64,000 nt of DNA, taken from positions 62,001 to 126,000 of the IMG/VR virus record IMGVR_UViG_3300027791_000007. One strand, written 5' to 3'. The stretch is from a virus. This document shows, one piece after another, positions 23,590 to 31,837 of this stretch. The notes under the pieces were generated by a model that saw only the letters and a list, made by a program, of their open reading frames with translations, ran no database searches and was not told the origin of the DNA. The translations under genes and the position numbers were made by a program. The first letter of the stretch is position 1; each line of letters begins with the position of its first letter.

Positions 23590-23618
23590 ATCCTATCATA
23601 ATTAGCGTTGTTTGTCAA
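23590..23618 (-). promoter_or_regulatory. Early sigma70-type promoter of the mazG-uvsX operon
   Basis: TTGACA (23618-23613), 17-base spacer, TAGGAT (23595-23590) on the minus strand, 7 bases from the ATG at 23583. Confidence 0.6.
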
Positions 23619-24421
23619 GTAAAAAATTCACTTAATGTTGCAACTCCGTGTTTGTCTGCAACTTTATTTACATTACTAGAGTTGTGGTTTGTTACAGTAC
23701 CATCTATAAATGGTAGTGTCTTTGTGAGAGTATATTTTTCTTCGCCTGGTTTCTTTATTTTCCATTGTAAATCAACATCTTTGGGATAATTGATATTCCA
23801 ATCCATAGTGGACTGTTTAAGATACTTCTTAGCCTTTTTATTTAGTGGGTAAATATATCTAAATTGTTTACCCCATACTCTACTAAATCCTAATTCACCC
23901 ATCTTCTTATCACTTGGTCTTGGGCCATACTTAGTATCCATACGATTCATTTCTTTTTTCATCTTTCTTTGGATAGTTCTGAAATGTACCTTTTCACCAG
24001 TTTCACTCAAATATATATCTGTCCAGATGAACCCACCAAATAAGAAGTTAGCGGCCTGATAAACATATCCTGGCTTACCAACAATTCCATCTGCCCATGT
24101 GTAAAGATATTTTATATTAGGTTTATTTTCTTTCAACCATTTAATAGTTAAACTCTGCATTTGTGATTCTGAATTTCTGGGCATCTTATCATCCATACAC
24201 ATCTTACCTATTTCAAAATAATCAGCAGTTGTTAACTCTGGAAACATCTTTCTTATTGTTCCCATAGGGTTCGTACCCCAACCCAAAGTTAGAACACCAA
24301 CCAATTCTTCATCTACATATGTACCAAGATAATGTTTAGTTAGTTTGGGCATCACAGCACTATAGTGTCGTTCTTGAACGAATAGTGTTGCAACTCTCCA
24401 ATCTATAGGTTTAATTATCAC
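23615..24421 (-). CDS. Mom-like GNAT-fold DNA modification protein (putative)
   Basis: 268 aa. Residues about 5-150 look like a GNAT fold of the phage Mom type: ERHYSAVMPKLTKHYLG, ELVGVLTLGWGTNP, DYFEIGKMCMDDKMPRNSESQM, then LYTWADGIVGKPGYVYQAANF. The C-terminal part is basic. Mom of phage Mu converts adenine to a carbamoylmethyl-type derivative that blocks restriction. The match here is from remembered family pattern, not a search. It overlaps the endonuclease VII gene by ATGA and lies in a run of modification-type genes. Confidence 0.55.
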   Translation of the reverse strand: MIIKPIDWRVATLFVQERHYSAVMPKLTKHYLGTYVDEELVGVLTLGWGTNPMGTIRKMFPELTTADYFEIGKMCMDDKMPRNSESQMQSLTIKWLKENKPNIKYLYTWADGIVGKPGYVYQAANFLFGGFIWTDIYLSETGEKVHFRTIQRKMKKEMNRMDTKYGPRPSDKKMGELGFSRVWGKQFRYIYPLNKKAKKYLKQSTMDWNINYPKDVDLQWKIKKPGEEKYTLTKTLPFIDGTVTNHNSSNVNKVADKHGVATLSEFFT

Positions 24422-24861
24422 CCCTTATGTCTCCTCAAATAAGCGGCTCCCGCTTCTAAAACTTCTGGACGATCTAGTGAACGTCCTATCATAATATTAC
24501 AATAGTCACAGATATATTCTCTTGGTGTTTCAGTTTCATGGTCATGATCTAACACCCAAACAGTTTTTGATGTTGCAGACGATAATCCTTGAAATGCACC
24601 TCTACCTCTGATATATTCTTCATTGTCATTACAAATACCACACTTATGATCCGACTCTGGTTTAGCTATTTCTTTTCTAACTTTATTAAGAATTTTTGTT
24701 TGGTGATTATTACACACTTTACAAATATTCTTAGTTTCTCTTGAACCATCTTTTCTGTGTCCTCTGTTTGCAAAGAGGTCTAAATGTTTTACCTCTTTAC
24801 AAGAATAACACATCTTTGTATGCTCAACTTCTTCTGGGCCCCATAATGTTTGAATAATCAT
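24418..24861 (-). CDS. gp49: Recombination endonuclease VII (T4 gp49-like)
   Basis: Holliday-junction and branched-DNA resolvase that trims DNA during packaging. 147 aa, close to T4 gp49 (157). Four Cys pairs are visible: CYSC, CKVC, CGIC and CDYC; the last two form the zinc site. The His-finger nuclease core is WVLDHDHET (DHDH), followed by ICDYCNIMIGR and a C-terminal helix. ATGA overlaps join it to both neighbours. Placement inside the modification-type island differs from T4 gene order. Confidence 0.85.
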   Translation of the reverse strand: MIIQTLWGPEEVEHTKMCYSCKEVKHLDLFANRGHRKDGSRETKNICKVCNNHQTKILNKVRKEIAKPESDHKCGICNDNEEYIRGRGAFQGLSSATSKTVWVLDHDHETETPREYICDYCNIMIGRSLDRPEVLEAGAAYLRRHKG

Positions 24862-25625
24862 ATTGGTAACTTTCCAACTTGACTATCTGTATACATTTTC
24901 TTCCACTTGATTTTAATCTTCTTGAAATCTCCACCCATAACATTCTCTTTAATGCCATTCCATGATACATGGTTAGGATACATCTCAATAAGTTTTGCAT
25001 GAGTATCATTAATTAAATCTAAAGTTCTCCATTCGTTACATCCACCCTCAACTAGAATCTTAGAAATATAACCAAACTCATCCCATATACGATTTGTATG
25101 TCCTTTTTCAAACAACTGTAATACCATATGAATATCTTCACATACTGGTAATGACCAATCTAGTTTTGTCTCATCAGGCATTTTATTACCATTGAAAAAG
25201 AAACCACAGTTTACAGCAGCGATATCAATAAATGGTTTTCCTGCTGGTGGTAGATTACCTTGACGAAAACCAGCGAAATCAACTTCATCTAACCATCGAC
25301 TAGTTTCTGATAACATATAATCCCAATCCTTAGCGTCCATAAATCTTTTAGATTTTTCTTTACCAGGCGTTCTACGAATGAATTTTAAGTCATCGTCAAA
25401 CACTCCGTATTTGATATTCATAGATTTCATATATATCCAGCGCCTAGTCTCCGTGATCCCAATATCATCATCAGGCAAAACCATTATGGGATAATTTGGG
25501 TATAAATGTTTTTCCTTCGGTTGCACTACAAGAGTAGTAATAGATTGTGTAGGGCCTGACAAATTATCAAAAGTAATTTGGTTGTGAGATCGGCCTAAGG
25601 TCGGTATATAAATCTGATCTATCAT
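24858..25625 (-). CDS. GT-A glycosyltransferase-like protein
   Basis: 255 aa. The N-terminus YIPTLGRSHNQIT is the usual start of nucleotide-sugar GT-A folds. YGVFDDDLKF holds a DDD metal-binding motif (77-79), and LPVCEDIHMVLQLFEKGH has the ED motif (163-164) of family 2-type transferases. The size and layout resemble glycosyltransferases associated with phage base hypermodification (TAGT type), though this cannot be separated from other GT-A families by eye. Next to a GT-B enzyme and Mom-like and ParB-like proteins, DNA glycosylation is a reasonable hypothesis. Confidence 0.6.
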   Translation of the reverse strand: MIDQIYIPTLGRSHNQITFDNLSGPTQSITTLVVQPKEKHLYPNYPIMVLPDDDIGITETRRWIYMKSMNIKYGVFDDDLKFIRRTPGKEKSKRFMDAKDWDYMLSETSRWLDEVDFAGFRQGNLPPAGKPFIDIAAVNCGFFFNGNKMPDETKLDWSLPVCEDIHMVLQLFEKGHTNRIWDEFGYISKILVEGGCNEWRTLDLINDTHAKLIEMYPNHVSWNGIKENVMGGDFKKIKIKWKKMYTDSQVGKLPI

Positions 25626-26608
25626 ATCGCAGTGTCCATTCTATTTGTAAATTCGTGATAGTAAGCGTCCAGAGATAACAATACTTGTTTGTAGTTGTTT
25701 CTATATTCTTCTAACTTACTGTTAAAGAAATCTTCATCTCTTAATTGTAAAATCTTTTCTTCTAGTTCTTCAAACTCTTGTACTCGTTGCCATTCATCAA
25801 TTCTGTATGTATTATTCTTATCATAGTCTCTCCATACAAATGGCACCATTCCAATTGAAAGTGCTTCTGGATACCTACTAGTTGTGGCATATGGGTCAAT
25901 CCAGTTAAAACAAAGTGTACTTCTTGCTGGTTCTAACATTGGATATAATTGTTTCCAATCTTTAATCCATGCGGCTTGTCGTTTTACCCCACTAGGAAAA
26001 CCACCCACCATTACAGTAGATAGTTGTGAACGATAGATTTTACGAATTGTTTTCTCTCTATCGTTACCATGTTTCATACGACCCCAGTAGGCCCAATCAA
26101 CAGTTTTACCTTCACTCATCATATCATAAAGAGGATTTTTTAAAGTCTGAATAAAATGATATTTCATACCGTGGATATTTCCACTAAAATCTATTTCATC
26201 TATCGTAGTAAATCTTGTAATTGTAGTACCCTTTAAAGTATGCACTCTATACAACTCTTCTGTGTCACCCCTATCTGAACGAAACATAATCACCTTTTTA
26301 TCTCTAAAGAACGGGCGAATAGTTTCCATATGACTTTCAGACTTTGCAAGGTCTTTTGGATTCATCTGTAACTCACCATGATACCTAAACTCTGAATCAC
26401 TAGGTATGACAATTACATCGGCCCACTCAATATTCTCTGGTGTTCGTTTGGGTCTACTTTCATCAAACGATACGTTATATGTTCTGTATTCATGTTGTGG
26501 GTTTGCTTTCATCCACTTGACATAGTTTTCAAAGAAACTATCTAGGACAGTTTCTAATGGGCCATTATACTTTACGTTACTTCGTAATCTTGCAATTGTT
26601 ATTTTCAT
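25622..26608 (-). CDS. GT-B glycosyltransferase-like protein
   Basis: 328 aa. The C-terminal half has the GT-B donor-site pattern: VDWAYWGRMKHG, VMVGGFP, then SRYPEALSIGMVPFVWRDYD (E-x4-G-x2-P) where the sugar nucleotide would bind. The N-terminal half has Rossmann-like strands (ADVIVIPSDSEF, KKVIMFRSDRGD). It is coupled by overlaps with the GT-A-like gene and the ParB-like gene. T4 itself uses GT-B enzymes to glucosylate hydroxymethylcytosine; whether this one acts on DNA is untested. No hydroxymethylase is seen in the window. Confidence 0.6.
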   Translation of the reverse strand: MKITIARLRSNVKYNGPLETVLDSFFENYVKWMKANPQHEYRTYNVSFDESRPKRTPENIEWADVIVIPSDSEFRYHGELQMNPKDLAKSESHMETIRPFFRDKKVIMFRSDRGDTEELYRVHTLKGTTITRFTTIDEIDFSGNIHGMKYHFIQTLKNPLYDMMSEGKTVDWAYWGRMKHGNDREKTIRKIYRSQLSTVMVGGFPSGVKRQAAWIKDWKQLYPMLEPARSTLCFNWIDPYATTSRYPEALSIGMVPFVWRDYDKNNTYRIDEWQRVQEFEELEEKILQLRDEDFFNSKLEEYRNNYKQVLLSLDAYYHEFTNRMDTAI

Positions 26609-27819
26609 TACATATCTTCTAAAGAGTTTTTGATCTTATATTCTAATGAAATCACCTCTACATTAAAACCCTTAGGCGCAATCCAAAACTCAATGTCATC
26701 CATCACCTTAGGCAACCACTTCTTGTTCCACTCTTGCATGGTCTTCCAATTGGGATGGGTGATGTAAATAGTTGCATACTTCTTCTTTGACTTTGCCTTT
26801 ACAAGTAACTTTAACTCATCTTGTAACGAATGTAAGTTAAACTTTCCAGATGAAGCGTGCATTGAAATTGAATCCTTATCAGTAGCATTTTCAAGAATAG
26901 TAGCTAATTCAGACTTGTATAGTGACCACTTCTTCCAAATCCAACCATCAGGCAACTTATCATTTAGAGTAATCGTTGTCTGTGCCTTATTGATAATCCA
27001 GTTGATTTGTCTTGTGCTCCAATTCATATCTTCCAAGTATTTAATATTATCTGTTGAGTCGGCCGGAACACCTTTCTTATTAAATGCAGCAACAATCCAT
27101 GCTACTTGGTCGTCTGGATGACCAACCTTTGTAGCCTTTTTCTGCTGAGGATTTAACAGATTAGCAAGAATTTGTAACTGTGTGACATCAAACTGATTCC
27201 AAATCTTCTTTGAGATATACATAACTGGCACCTTAATTACATGAGAAACCCTCTTTGCGGCCGCAGTAGTGTGATTACCATCAAGAATGATATCATCACC
27301 ATTCTTTCCATATCCCTTTAATACAATAATTGGATCAAAACTATCAATCTTTCCATGTAAGTCAATCATAGCATCTGCAAGAACTCCAACATGATTAGTG
27401 TCAGTATTTTCTACCCTTGTCTGATACCTCGCAAGTTCAGTAATTATTGACTTCTCAATCAACTCAATAGGTAATTCCTTAGTCTTAATCATTTGAGATA
27501 ATTCCCTCAATTCTAAATTCTTACCTACTGTCTTGAGGTACTTACCACCACCATTTGACTTGTTGTAGTATTCTTCATTGTTGTTCGCATCTACTTCTAA
27601 TAACATATTTCTCTCCAATGTCGCCATATTAATTTTAGTTCCTTGTTTCACAATCTTGTATTCATTATCACCCTCAGCAAAATCTTCCATGAAAATAGGA
27701 CACTTACTTGAATGAATATAATTAGAAATAGTTTCTCCTTTTTTTAAAACATGATAACCAATATACTTCTTTCCAGTTCCATTAACTGTGATTTCGTAAA
27801 CATAAGCTTCTTGATTCAT
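26608..27819 (-). CDS. GIY-YIG-like plus ParB/Srx-like fusion protein
   Basis: 403 aa. Residues about 1-95 resemble a GIY-YIG module: VYEI near 7-10, KKYIGYH near 17-23 and a later ERNMLLEV...EEYYNKSNGG helix-turn. Residues about 100-210 are ParB/Srx-like: IILDGNHTTAAAKR (180-190) matches the DG-x-HR loop with R replaced by T. The C-terminal about 200 residues are unassigned. ParB-fold proteins in phages include nucleases and DNA-base kinases. It heads the operon of two glycosyltransferases, endonuclease VII and the Mom-like gene behind a near-consensus promoter. Confidence 0.6.
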   Translation of the reverse strand: MNQEAYVYEITVNGTGKKYIGYHVLKKGETISNYIHSSKCPIFMEDFAEGDNEYKIVKQGTKINMATLERNMLLEVDANNNEEYYNKSNGGGKYLKTVGKNLELRELSQMIKTKELPIELIEKSIITELARYQTRVENTDTNHVGVLADAMIDLHGKIDSFDPIIVLKGYGKNGDDIILDGNHTTAAAKRVSHVIKVPVMYISKKIWNQFDVTQLQILANLLNPQQKKATKVGHPDDQVAWIVAAFNKKGVPADSTDNIKYLEDMNWSTRQINWIINKAQTTITLNDKLPDGWIWKKWSLYKSELATILENATDKDSISMHASSGKFNLHSLQDELKLLVKAKSKKKYATIYITHPNWKTMQEWNKKWLPKVMDDIEFWIAPKGFNVEVISLEYKIKNSLEDM

Positions 27820-27851
27820 ATTTTTTCTTTCTCTTGATTGTTTATACTAAT

Positions 27852-27880
27852 AGTATAACAGCCAAAAGTGCATTTGTCAA
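27852..27880 (-). promoter_or_regulatory. Strong early sigma70 promoter of the modification-type island
   Basis: TTGACA (27880-27875), 17-base spacer, TATACT (27857-27852) on the minus strand: full -35 consensus and five of six in the -10. A palindrome TTATACTAATAGTATAA (27842-27858) overlaps the -10 and could be an operator. Confidence 0.7.
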
Positions 27881-27953
27881 GTAGGGCAAAAATCTCCAGT
27901 AAAAACAAAGACTTAAATTTAACGTAAAATTTGTGTTTTAGCACAACTGCGAA

Positions 27954-29066
27954 TCACCTTATTATATCAATCTTATCCATAGTATCTTTATTCCAGACTT
28001 CAAGTTCTTTTCTTAACTTGTCCTCTCTAATCATTTTAGTGTATCTTTTAGTAGAAAGCTTCTTCCACCACTGTACTACATTTTCAAGTTCAAATCTATC
28101 ATAGTTTTCTGCTTTTGTCAAGGTATTTGTTTCACCTAGTAAAACATTTCTTGCATTTTCATATCCATATGTTGACATATAAAATCTTTTCTGTGTGGTC
28201 ACTTCTCCTGCTTTATTCATTGCATCTGTAAATAACTGATAGGCCTTTGAGTCATGTTGTTTTAATGATGCCTTAACCGTTCCCACCATCTTGGTCTGCA
28301 TCTTTAACTTTCTTGAACTTGCACCTTTATGTATTAGGTCTTCACCACCGTTTCTTTCAGTAAACCAATCTCTCATCTCCATATAGATTTCTTCTCCAAG
28401 TGTCAATAGAAACTTAGATTGAGTATCACCTTTGTATCTTAGATATGGGCGCATACCATCATACATACTACCACCTTTGATATTACCATAAAGACTTGTA
28501 GTTTCAAATAGACAGAACTTTGTATTATACTTCTTATTCAACATACGTCTAGTTGCATGAGAACAACAAATAGCTGCAAGTAACTTACCACCAAGATAAT
28601 TATACCCAAATGGTTGTGCAGGCACAATATTAAATCCCATGATAGCACGTTTGTTAAAGATATCTAAATCTGGAACACCACCAAGAAAATCATTTCTAGG
28701 TTTAGAGTTAATTAGTGGACTACCATAACGTATAAATCCTACAATAGTATTTGTAGTTGTTTCCTTAACAACTAGTTTCAAAGTCTTGCCTGGGTTTTCA
28801 TCTGGACTGAATGATGCAGTCTTTTCTAATAGTGTATCATATACCTTGTTTGGTATTTCTACAACTTGAAAGTTCATATCCTCTGGATGCATATCAAAGT
28901 CTTGAAACAAATCATCTTCAATTGACATGCCAGGCAGTGGTGACGGAATATCTTTAACTCTTTCAATCTTTCTTACACGAAAGTAATCATCAATGCGATT
29001 AAAATCTTTGAAGTATTTCATCAATTTTGTAGCAGCGTATATTGAGTCTTGTCTGTCTAGTATCAT
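27954..29066 (-). CDS. DUF4338-like (DruA-type) protein
   Basis: 370 aa. Blocks LKLVVKETTTNTIVGFIRYGSP, then FNIVPAQPFGYNYLGGKLLAAICCSHATRR, then CLFETTSLYGNIKGGSMYDGMRPYLR fit the DUF4338 pattern as I remember it. DUF4338 is the domain of DruA from the Druantia anti-phage system and is also found in phages. No biochemical role is established. Its start overlaps the DNA polymerase stop by ATGA and it lies just ahead of the modification-type operon. The 27881-27953 stretch after it has only a weak TTGTG/CACAA hairpin. Confidence 0.55.
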   Translation of the reverse strand: MILDRQDSIYAATKLMKYFKDFNRIDDYFRVRKIERVKDIPSPLPGMSIEDDLFQDFDMHPEDMNFQVVEIPNKVYDTLLEKTASFSPDENPGKTLKLVVKETTTNTIVGFIRYGSPLINSKPRNDFLGGVPDLDIFNKRAIMGFNIVPAQPFGYNYLGGKLLAAICCSHATRRMLNKKYNTKFCLFETTSLYGNIKGGSMYDGMRPYLRYKGDTQSKFLLTLGEEIYMEMRDWFTERNGGEDLIHKGASSRKLKMQTKMVGTVKASLKQHDSKAYQLFTDAMNKAGEVTTQKRFYMSTYGYENARNVLLGETNTLTKAENYDRFELENVVQWWKKLSTKRYTKMIREDKLRKELEVWNKDTMDKIDIIR

Positions 29067-31549
29067 AGAAAATCCATTAAGTTACCTTGTTGGCCATATG
29101 TGCGATCCACTGTCCATTTAAGTTTGGACACAATAAAGTTTAGTGGTTCAACAAATGACTTTTCAAATTGTTGTTCATAATCAATCATACTCTGTAATCC
29201 AAACTCATCAGGCATTTTTGTAATGAATGAAATAGAACTTGATTGGTGAGCATTTGGTATTCGTAAGTGCAAGAATTTAATCTTATCCCCTTCTTGAATG
29301 TATGGGTATTTGTTTACTAGTTTCTTTTGTTTGAGAAGATGGTTGTATAGAATTGCTCCCTTACAATGAATAGGGGCTCCTTTAGCAAATAGGGAACTAG
29401 GATCACTCCATTTCGTCAAACCGTTTACACTTCTAGGATATGCAATCATCTCTGCTGGCATGTTCATAAACTCTTCTCTAAAGTCTCGTATAAACTTATT
29501 TAGCATTTTCTCATCACCACTCATGATGATTTTCAAACCTTCTTTAATTTTGTTTCTACAAGGTTCTGGCGTAGAAGATTTTACTGCTTCAATACCCATA
29601 ATCTTTAGTTTAGGTTCTTGATAACGAACACCCTCATTATCCCACACATTAAGAATATATCGTTTCTTAGCAGTCCATATACCCTTGTCAGCGATGACTT
29701 CTCTTGACATCTCCATCTTCTGTTGGTATGCTTTCATGTAAGTAGCGAGTTCTTCATAACATGAACTGATATATGGTTCTATCTTATCCTTTGCAATGCT
29801 GTCTAGAAAATCAATTGGACTAGATGGATTAAACTTTTCTACCAAAGAACCGAATGTAACATAGATGGAATCTGTATCAGAAGCAACCACATAATCTTGA
29901 TTATCAGTTTTGAGTAAATTGTTCATATAACTATTAATCTTGTTTTCAATCCAACGAATAGATAATTGTCCAGAAGTTGTAACAGCCTCTGCCATTGCAA
30001 GGGAGTAGTATCTGAAATACTGATTACCGATAGCACCATAAGCACTGTTCAATGCAATCTTTCTTGCCATCTGAATATTATCATACTTAGAAATCTTTTT
30101 AAGTAGTTTTGGTTCTTTGGTATCTTCATATTCTTGTTTTGCCTGTAACATCTTCTTCTTGAATACGACACGATCATTGTACATGTTTTCCATCAACTCT
30201 GGAAGAAAACCTTTTGTATCTGTTCTGAACAATGCACCGTTTGGTGTCATAGTGGTATCTTTGAAAATAGATGTATCAACTTCCTTGTTTAGAAGTTTGT
30301 CCACCTTCATACCTTTTACCGTATCCAGAGATTTTAATGTTTCTGGGGAAATATTATATTGCATCATTAAGTGTGGATACAAAGAGTTCAAGTCAAAAGA
30401 CATAATCCATTTATGTTCACCGACTATAGGGTCTTTGACATATGCACCCTCAAACTTCTCTGCCTTTTCTGAATGACGTTTCTGTGGAATTACAATATTC
30501 TTTTTCTTTAGATAATTGTAAATCAGAACATCCCAATATTTAACCGAACCAAGAACATCCATGTAATTAACTTTGGCTTCATATGCCATAGTCAAACACA
30601 ATTCAATAAGTCTCATCTTATCTTCAATACGATCAACTAGTTCCACATCAAGAATGTTATAGTCAATAAAAGATTGAAAGTCTTTTGTATACCACTCACT
30701 GAAAGTTTCATATGGATTTGTATCTTTCTTTTGTCCAAGTTCTACATATGCGATATGAGTAAGTGCATATGACTCTTGACTTGTGTATGTAAACTTGTGA
30801 TATAAGTCCAAGTAATCCAAGTGAGCAACACCTCTAATATCGTAGAGTTGATGATTCCTACCATTTCTGAAAACTTCTTTATCTTGAACCATACGCCATG
30901 GTGATAATCTTTTTAGTTCATCCTCACCAAACAAGTTCTTCATACGATTACATAGATAAGGAATATCAAAAAATTCTGTATTCCAACCAGTGATAATATC
31001 TGGTGGGCTGTTTTCCCAAAAGATAAGAAACTCTTTAAGTAAATGTATTTCACTCTCACATTCAATGTAAGTTACATCGTCACGACTATTAGTATATTTA
31101 CCAACACCCCAAACAATAATTTGTTTGTTAGAATGGTTCTTTAAAGTAATTGATAGAAAAGGTTCTGCAGCCTCTTGTGGATTAGGAAACCCATTCTCAC
31201 ATTTAACCTCAATGTCAATAGTGTATATTAGAATCTGATCTAAATCCCAATTGACATCATTAGGATATTCTTCTGAAAGATAAGTATATGGATATTGGTT
31301 TAACCCCAATACCAACGATTTTTGATTCTCGTATGATTTTTGCCACTCTTTCGCATCTTTGATATTATCAAATTTGATTGGGGCAGCATTCTTGCCAGTA
31401 AGAGTTTTGAAACCGCTTACCTTTTCGCAGGGCGTGTACAAAGTTGGTTGGTATTTAACCTTACGAACTTGTCGTTTGCCGTTTACAACTTCTCTTAGAA
31501 AAAGTTGGTTTCCCCACTGTAAAATATTTGTGTAAAAGTTTATCATCAT
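29063..31549 (-). CDS. gp43: Family B DNA polymerase, T4 gp43-like
   Basis: Replicative polymerase with proofreading. 828 aa, slightly shorter than T4 gp43 (898). Exonuclease motifs: YTIDIEVKCENG (D-I-E) near residue 90 and GWNTEFFDIPYL. Polymerase motifs: MSFDLNSLYPHL (motif A), KIALNSAYGAIGNQ (motif B) and VASDTDSIYV (motif C). It works with clamp gp45 and loader gp44/62, all encoded just upstream. A sigma70-type promoter is at 31555-31583, only 6 bases before the start codon. Confidence 0.97.
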   Translation of the reverse strand: MMINFYTNILQWGNQLFLREVVNGKRQVRKVKYQPTLYTPCEKVSGFKTLTGKNAAPIKFDNIKDAKEWQKSYENQKSLVLGLNQYPYTYLSEEYPNDVNWDLDQILIYTIDIEVKCENGFPNPQEAAEPFLSITLKNHSNKQIIVWGVGKYTNSRDDVTYIECESEIHLLKEFLIFWENSPPDIITGWNTEFFDIPYLCNRMKNLFGEDELKRLSPWRMVQDKEVFRNGRNHQLYDIRGVAHLDYLDLYHKFTYTSQESYALTHIAYVELGQKKDTNPYETFSEWYTKDFQSFIDYNILDVELVDRIEDKMRLIELCLTMAYEAKVNYMDVLGSVKYWDVLIYNYLKKKNIVIPQKRHSEKAEKFEGAYVKDPIVGEHKWIMSFDLNSLYPHLMMQYNISPETLKSLDTVKGMKVDKLLNKEVDTSIFKDTTMTPNGALFRTDTKGFLPELMENMYNDRVVFKKKMLQAKQEYEDTKEPKLLKKISKYDNIQMARKIALNSAYGAIGNQYFRYYSLAMAEAVTTSGQLSIRWIENKINSYMNNLLKTDNQDYVVASDTDSIYVTFGSLVEKFNPSSPIDFLDSIAKDKIEPYISSCYEELATYMKAYQQKMEMSREVIADKGIWTAKKRYILNVWDNEGVRYQEPKLKIMGIEAVKSSTPEPCRNKIKEGLKIIMSGDEKMLNKFIRDFREEFMNMPAEMIAYPRSVNGLTKWSDPSSLFAKGAPIHCKGAILYNHLLKQKKLVNKYPYIQEGDKIKFLHLRIPNAHQSSSISFITKMPDEFGLQSMIDYEQQFEKSFVEPLNFIVSKLKWTVDRTYGQQGNLMDFL

Positions 31550-31554
31550 GTTCC

Positions 31555-31583
31555 ATTGTATAGTAAATTGTTGGCATTGTCAA
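31555..31583 (-). promoter_or_regulatory. Early sigma70-type promoter of gp43
   Basis: A-tract-GAC-TTGACA (31583-31578), 17-base spacer, TACAAT (31560-31555) on the minus strand. The predicted transcript start is at or beside the ATG, so the leader is nearly absent. Confidence 0.65.
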
Positions 31584-31588
31584 GTCTT

Positions 31589-31837
31589 TTATTCAAATAA
31601 TTCTATTTGTTTTTTCTTGTTAACTGGTTTCATTGGGAAATAAATATTAATCATTTCTAGTCTATCATGTGCGGCAGATAGTTTATCTAGTTCAGCCATA
31701 ACTGCTTCTGTTACATCTGAATGCTCTCCAATTCCTGCCGGCATTGTTTGATACACTGCAATATTTGCCTTGTGAACTTCAATTTGTCCTTCTGCATGTT
31801 TTTTTGCAGCAAAAATAATTTGTTCGCCTACTTTCAT
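31589..31837 (-). CDS. Small conserved phage hypothetical (82 aa)
   Basis: 82 aa, helical, with the block HKANIAVYQTMPAGIGEHSDVTEAVMAELDKL. I recall similar blocks in short proteins near the polymerase of marine phages. No cysteine or membrane segment. It overlaps the RimK-like fusion by 4 bases. Function unknown. Confidence 0.65.
   Translation of the reverse strand: MKVGEQIIFAAKKHAEGQIEVHKANIAVYQTMPAGIGEHSDVTEAVMAELDKLSAAHDRLEMINIYFPMKPVNKKKQIELFE

Noticed and set aside
27931-27946. TTGTG/CACAA hairpin after the DUF4338-like gene as a terminator
   Set aside because: Only 5 bp, AT-rich loop and short T-run; too weak to call.
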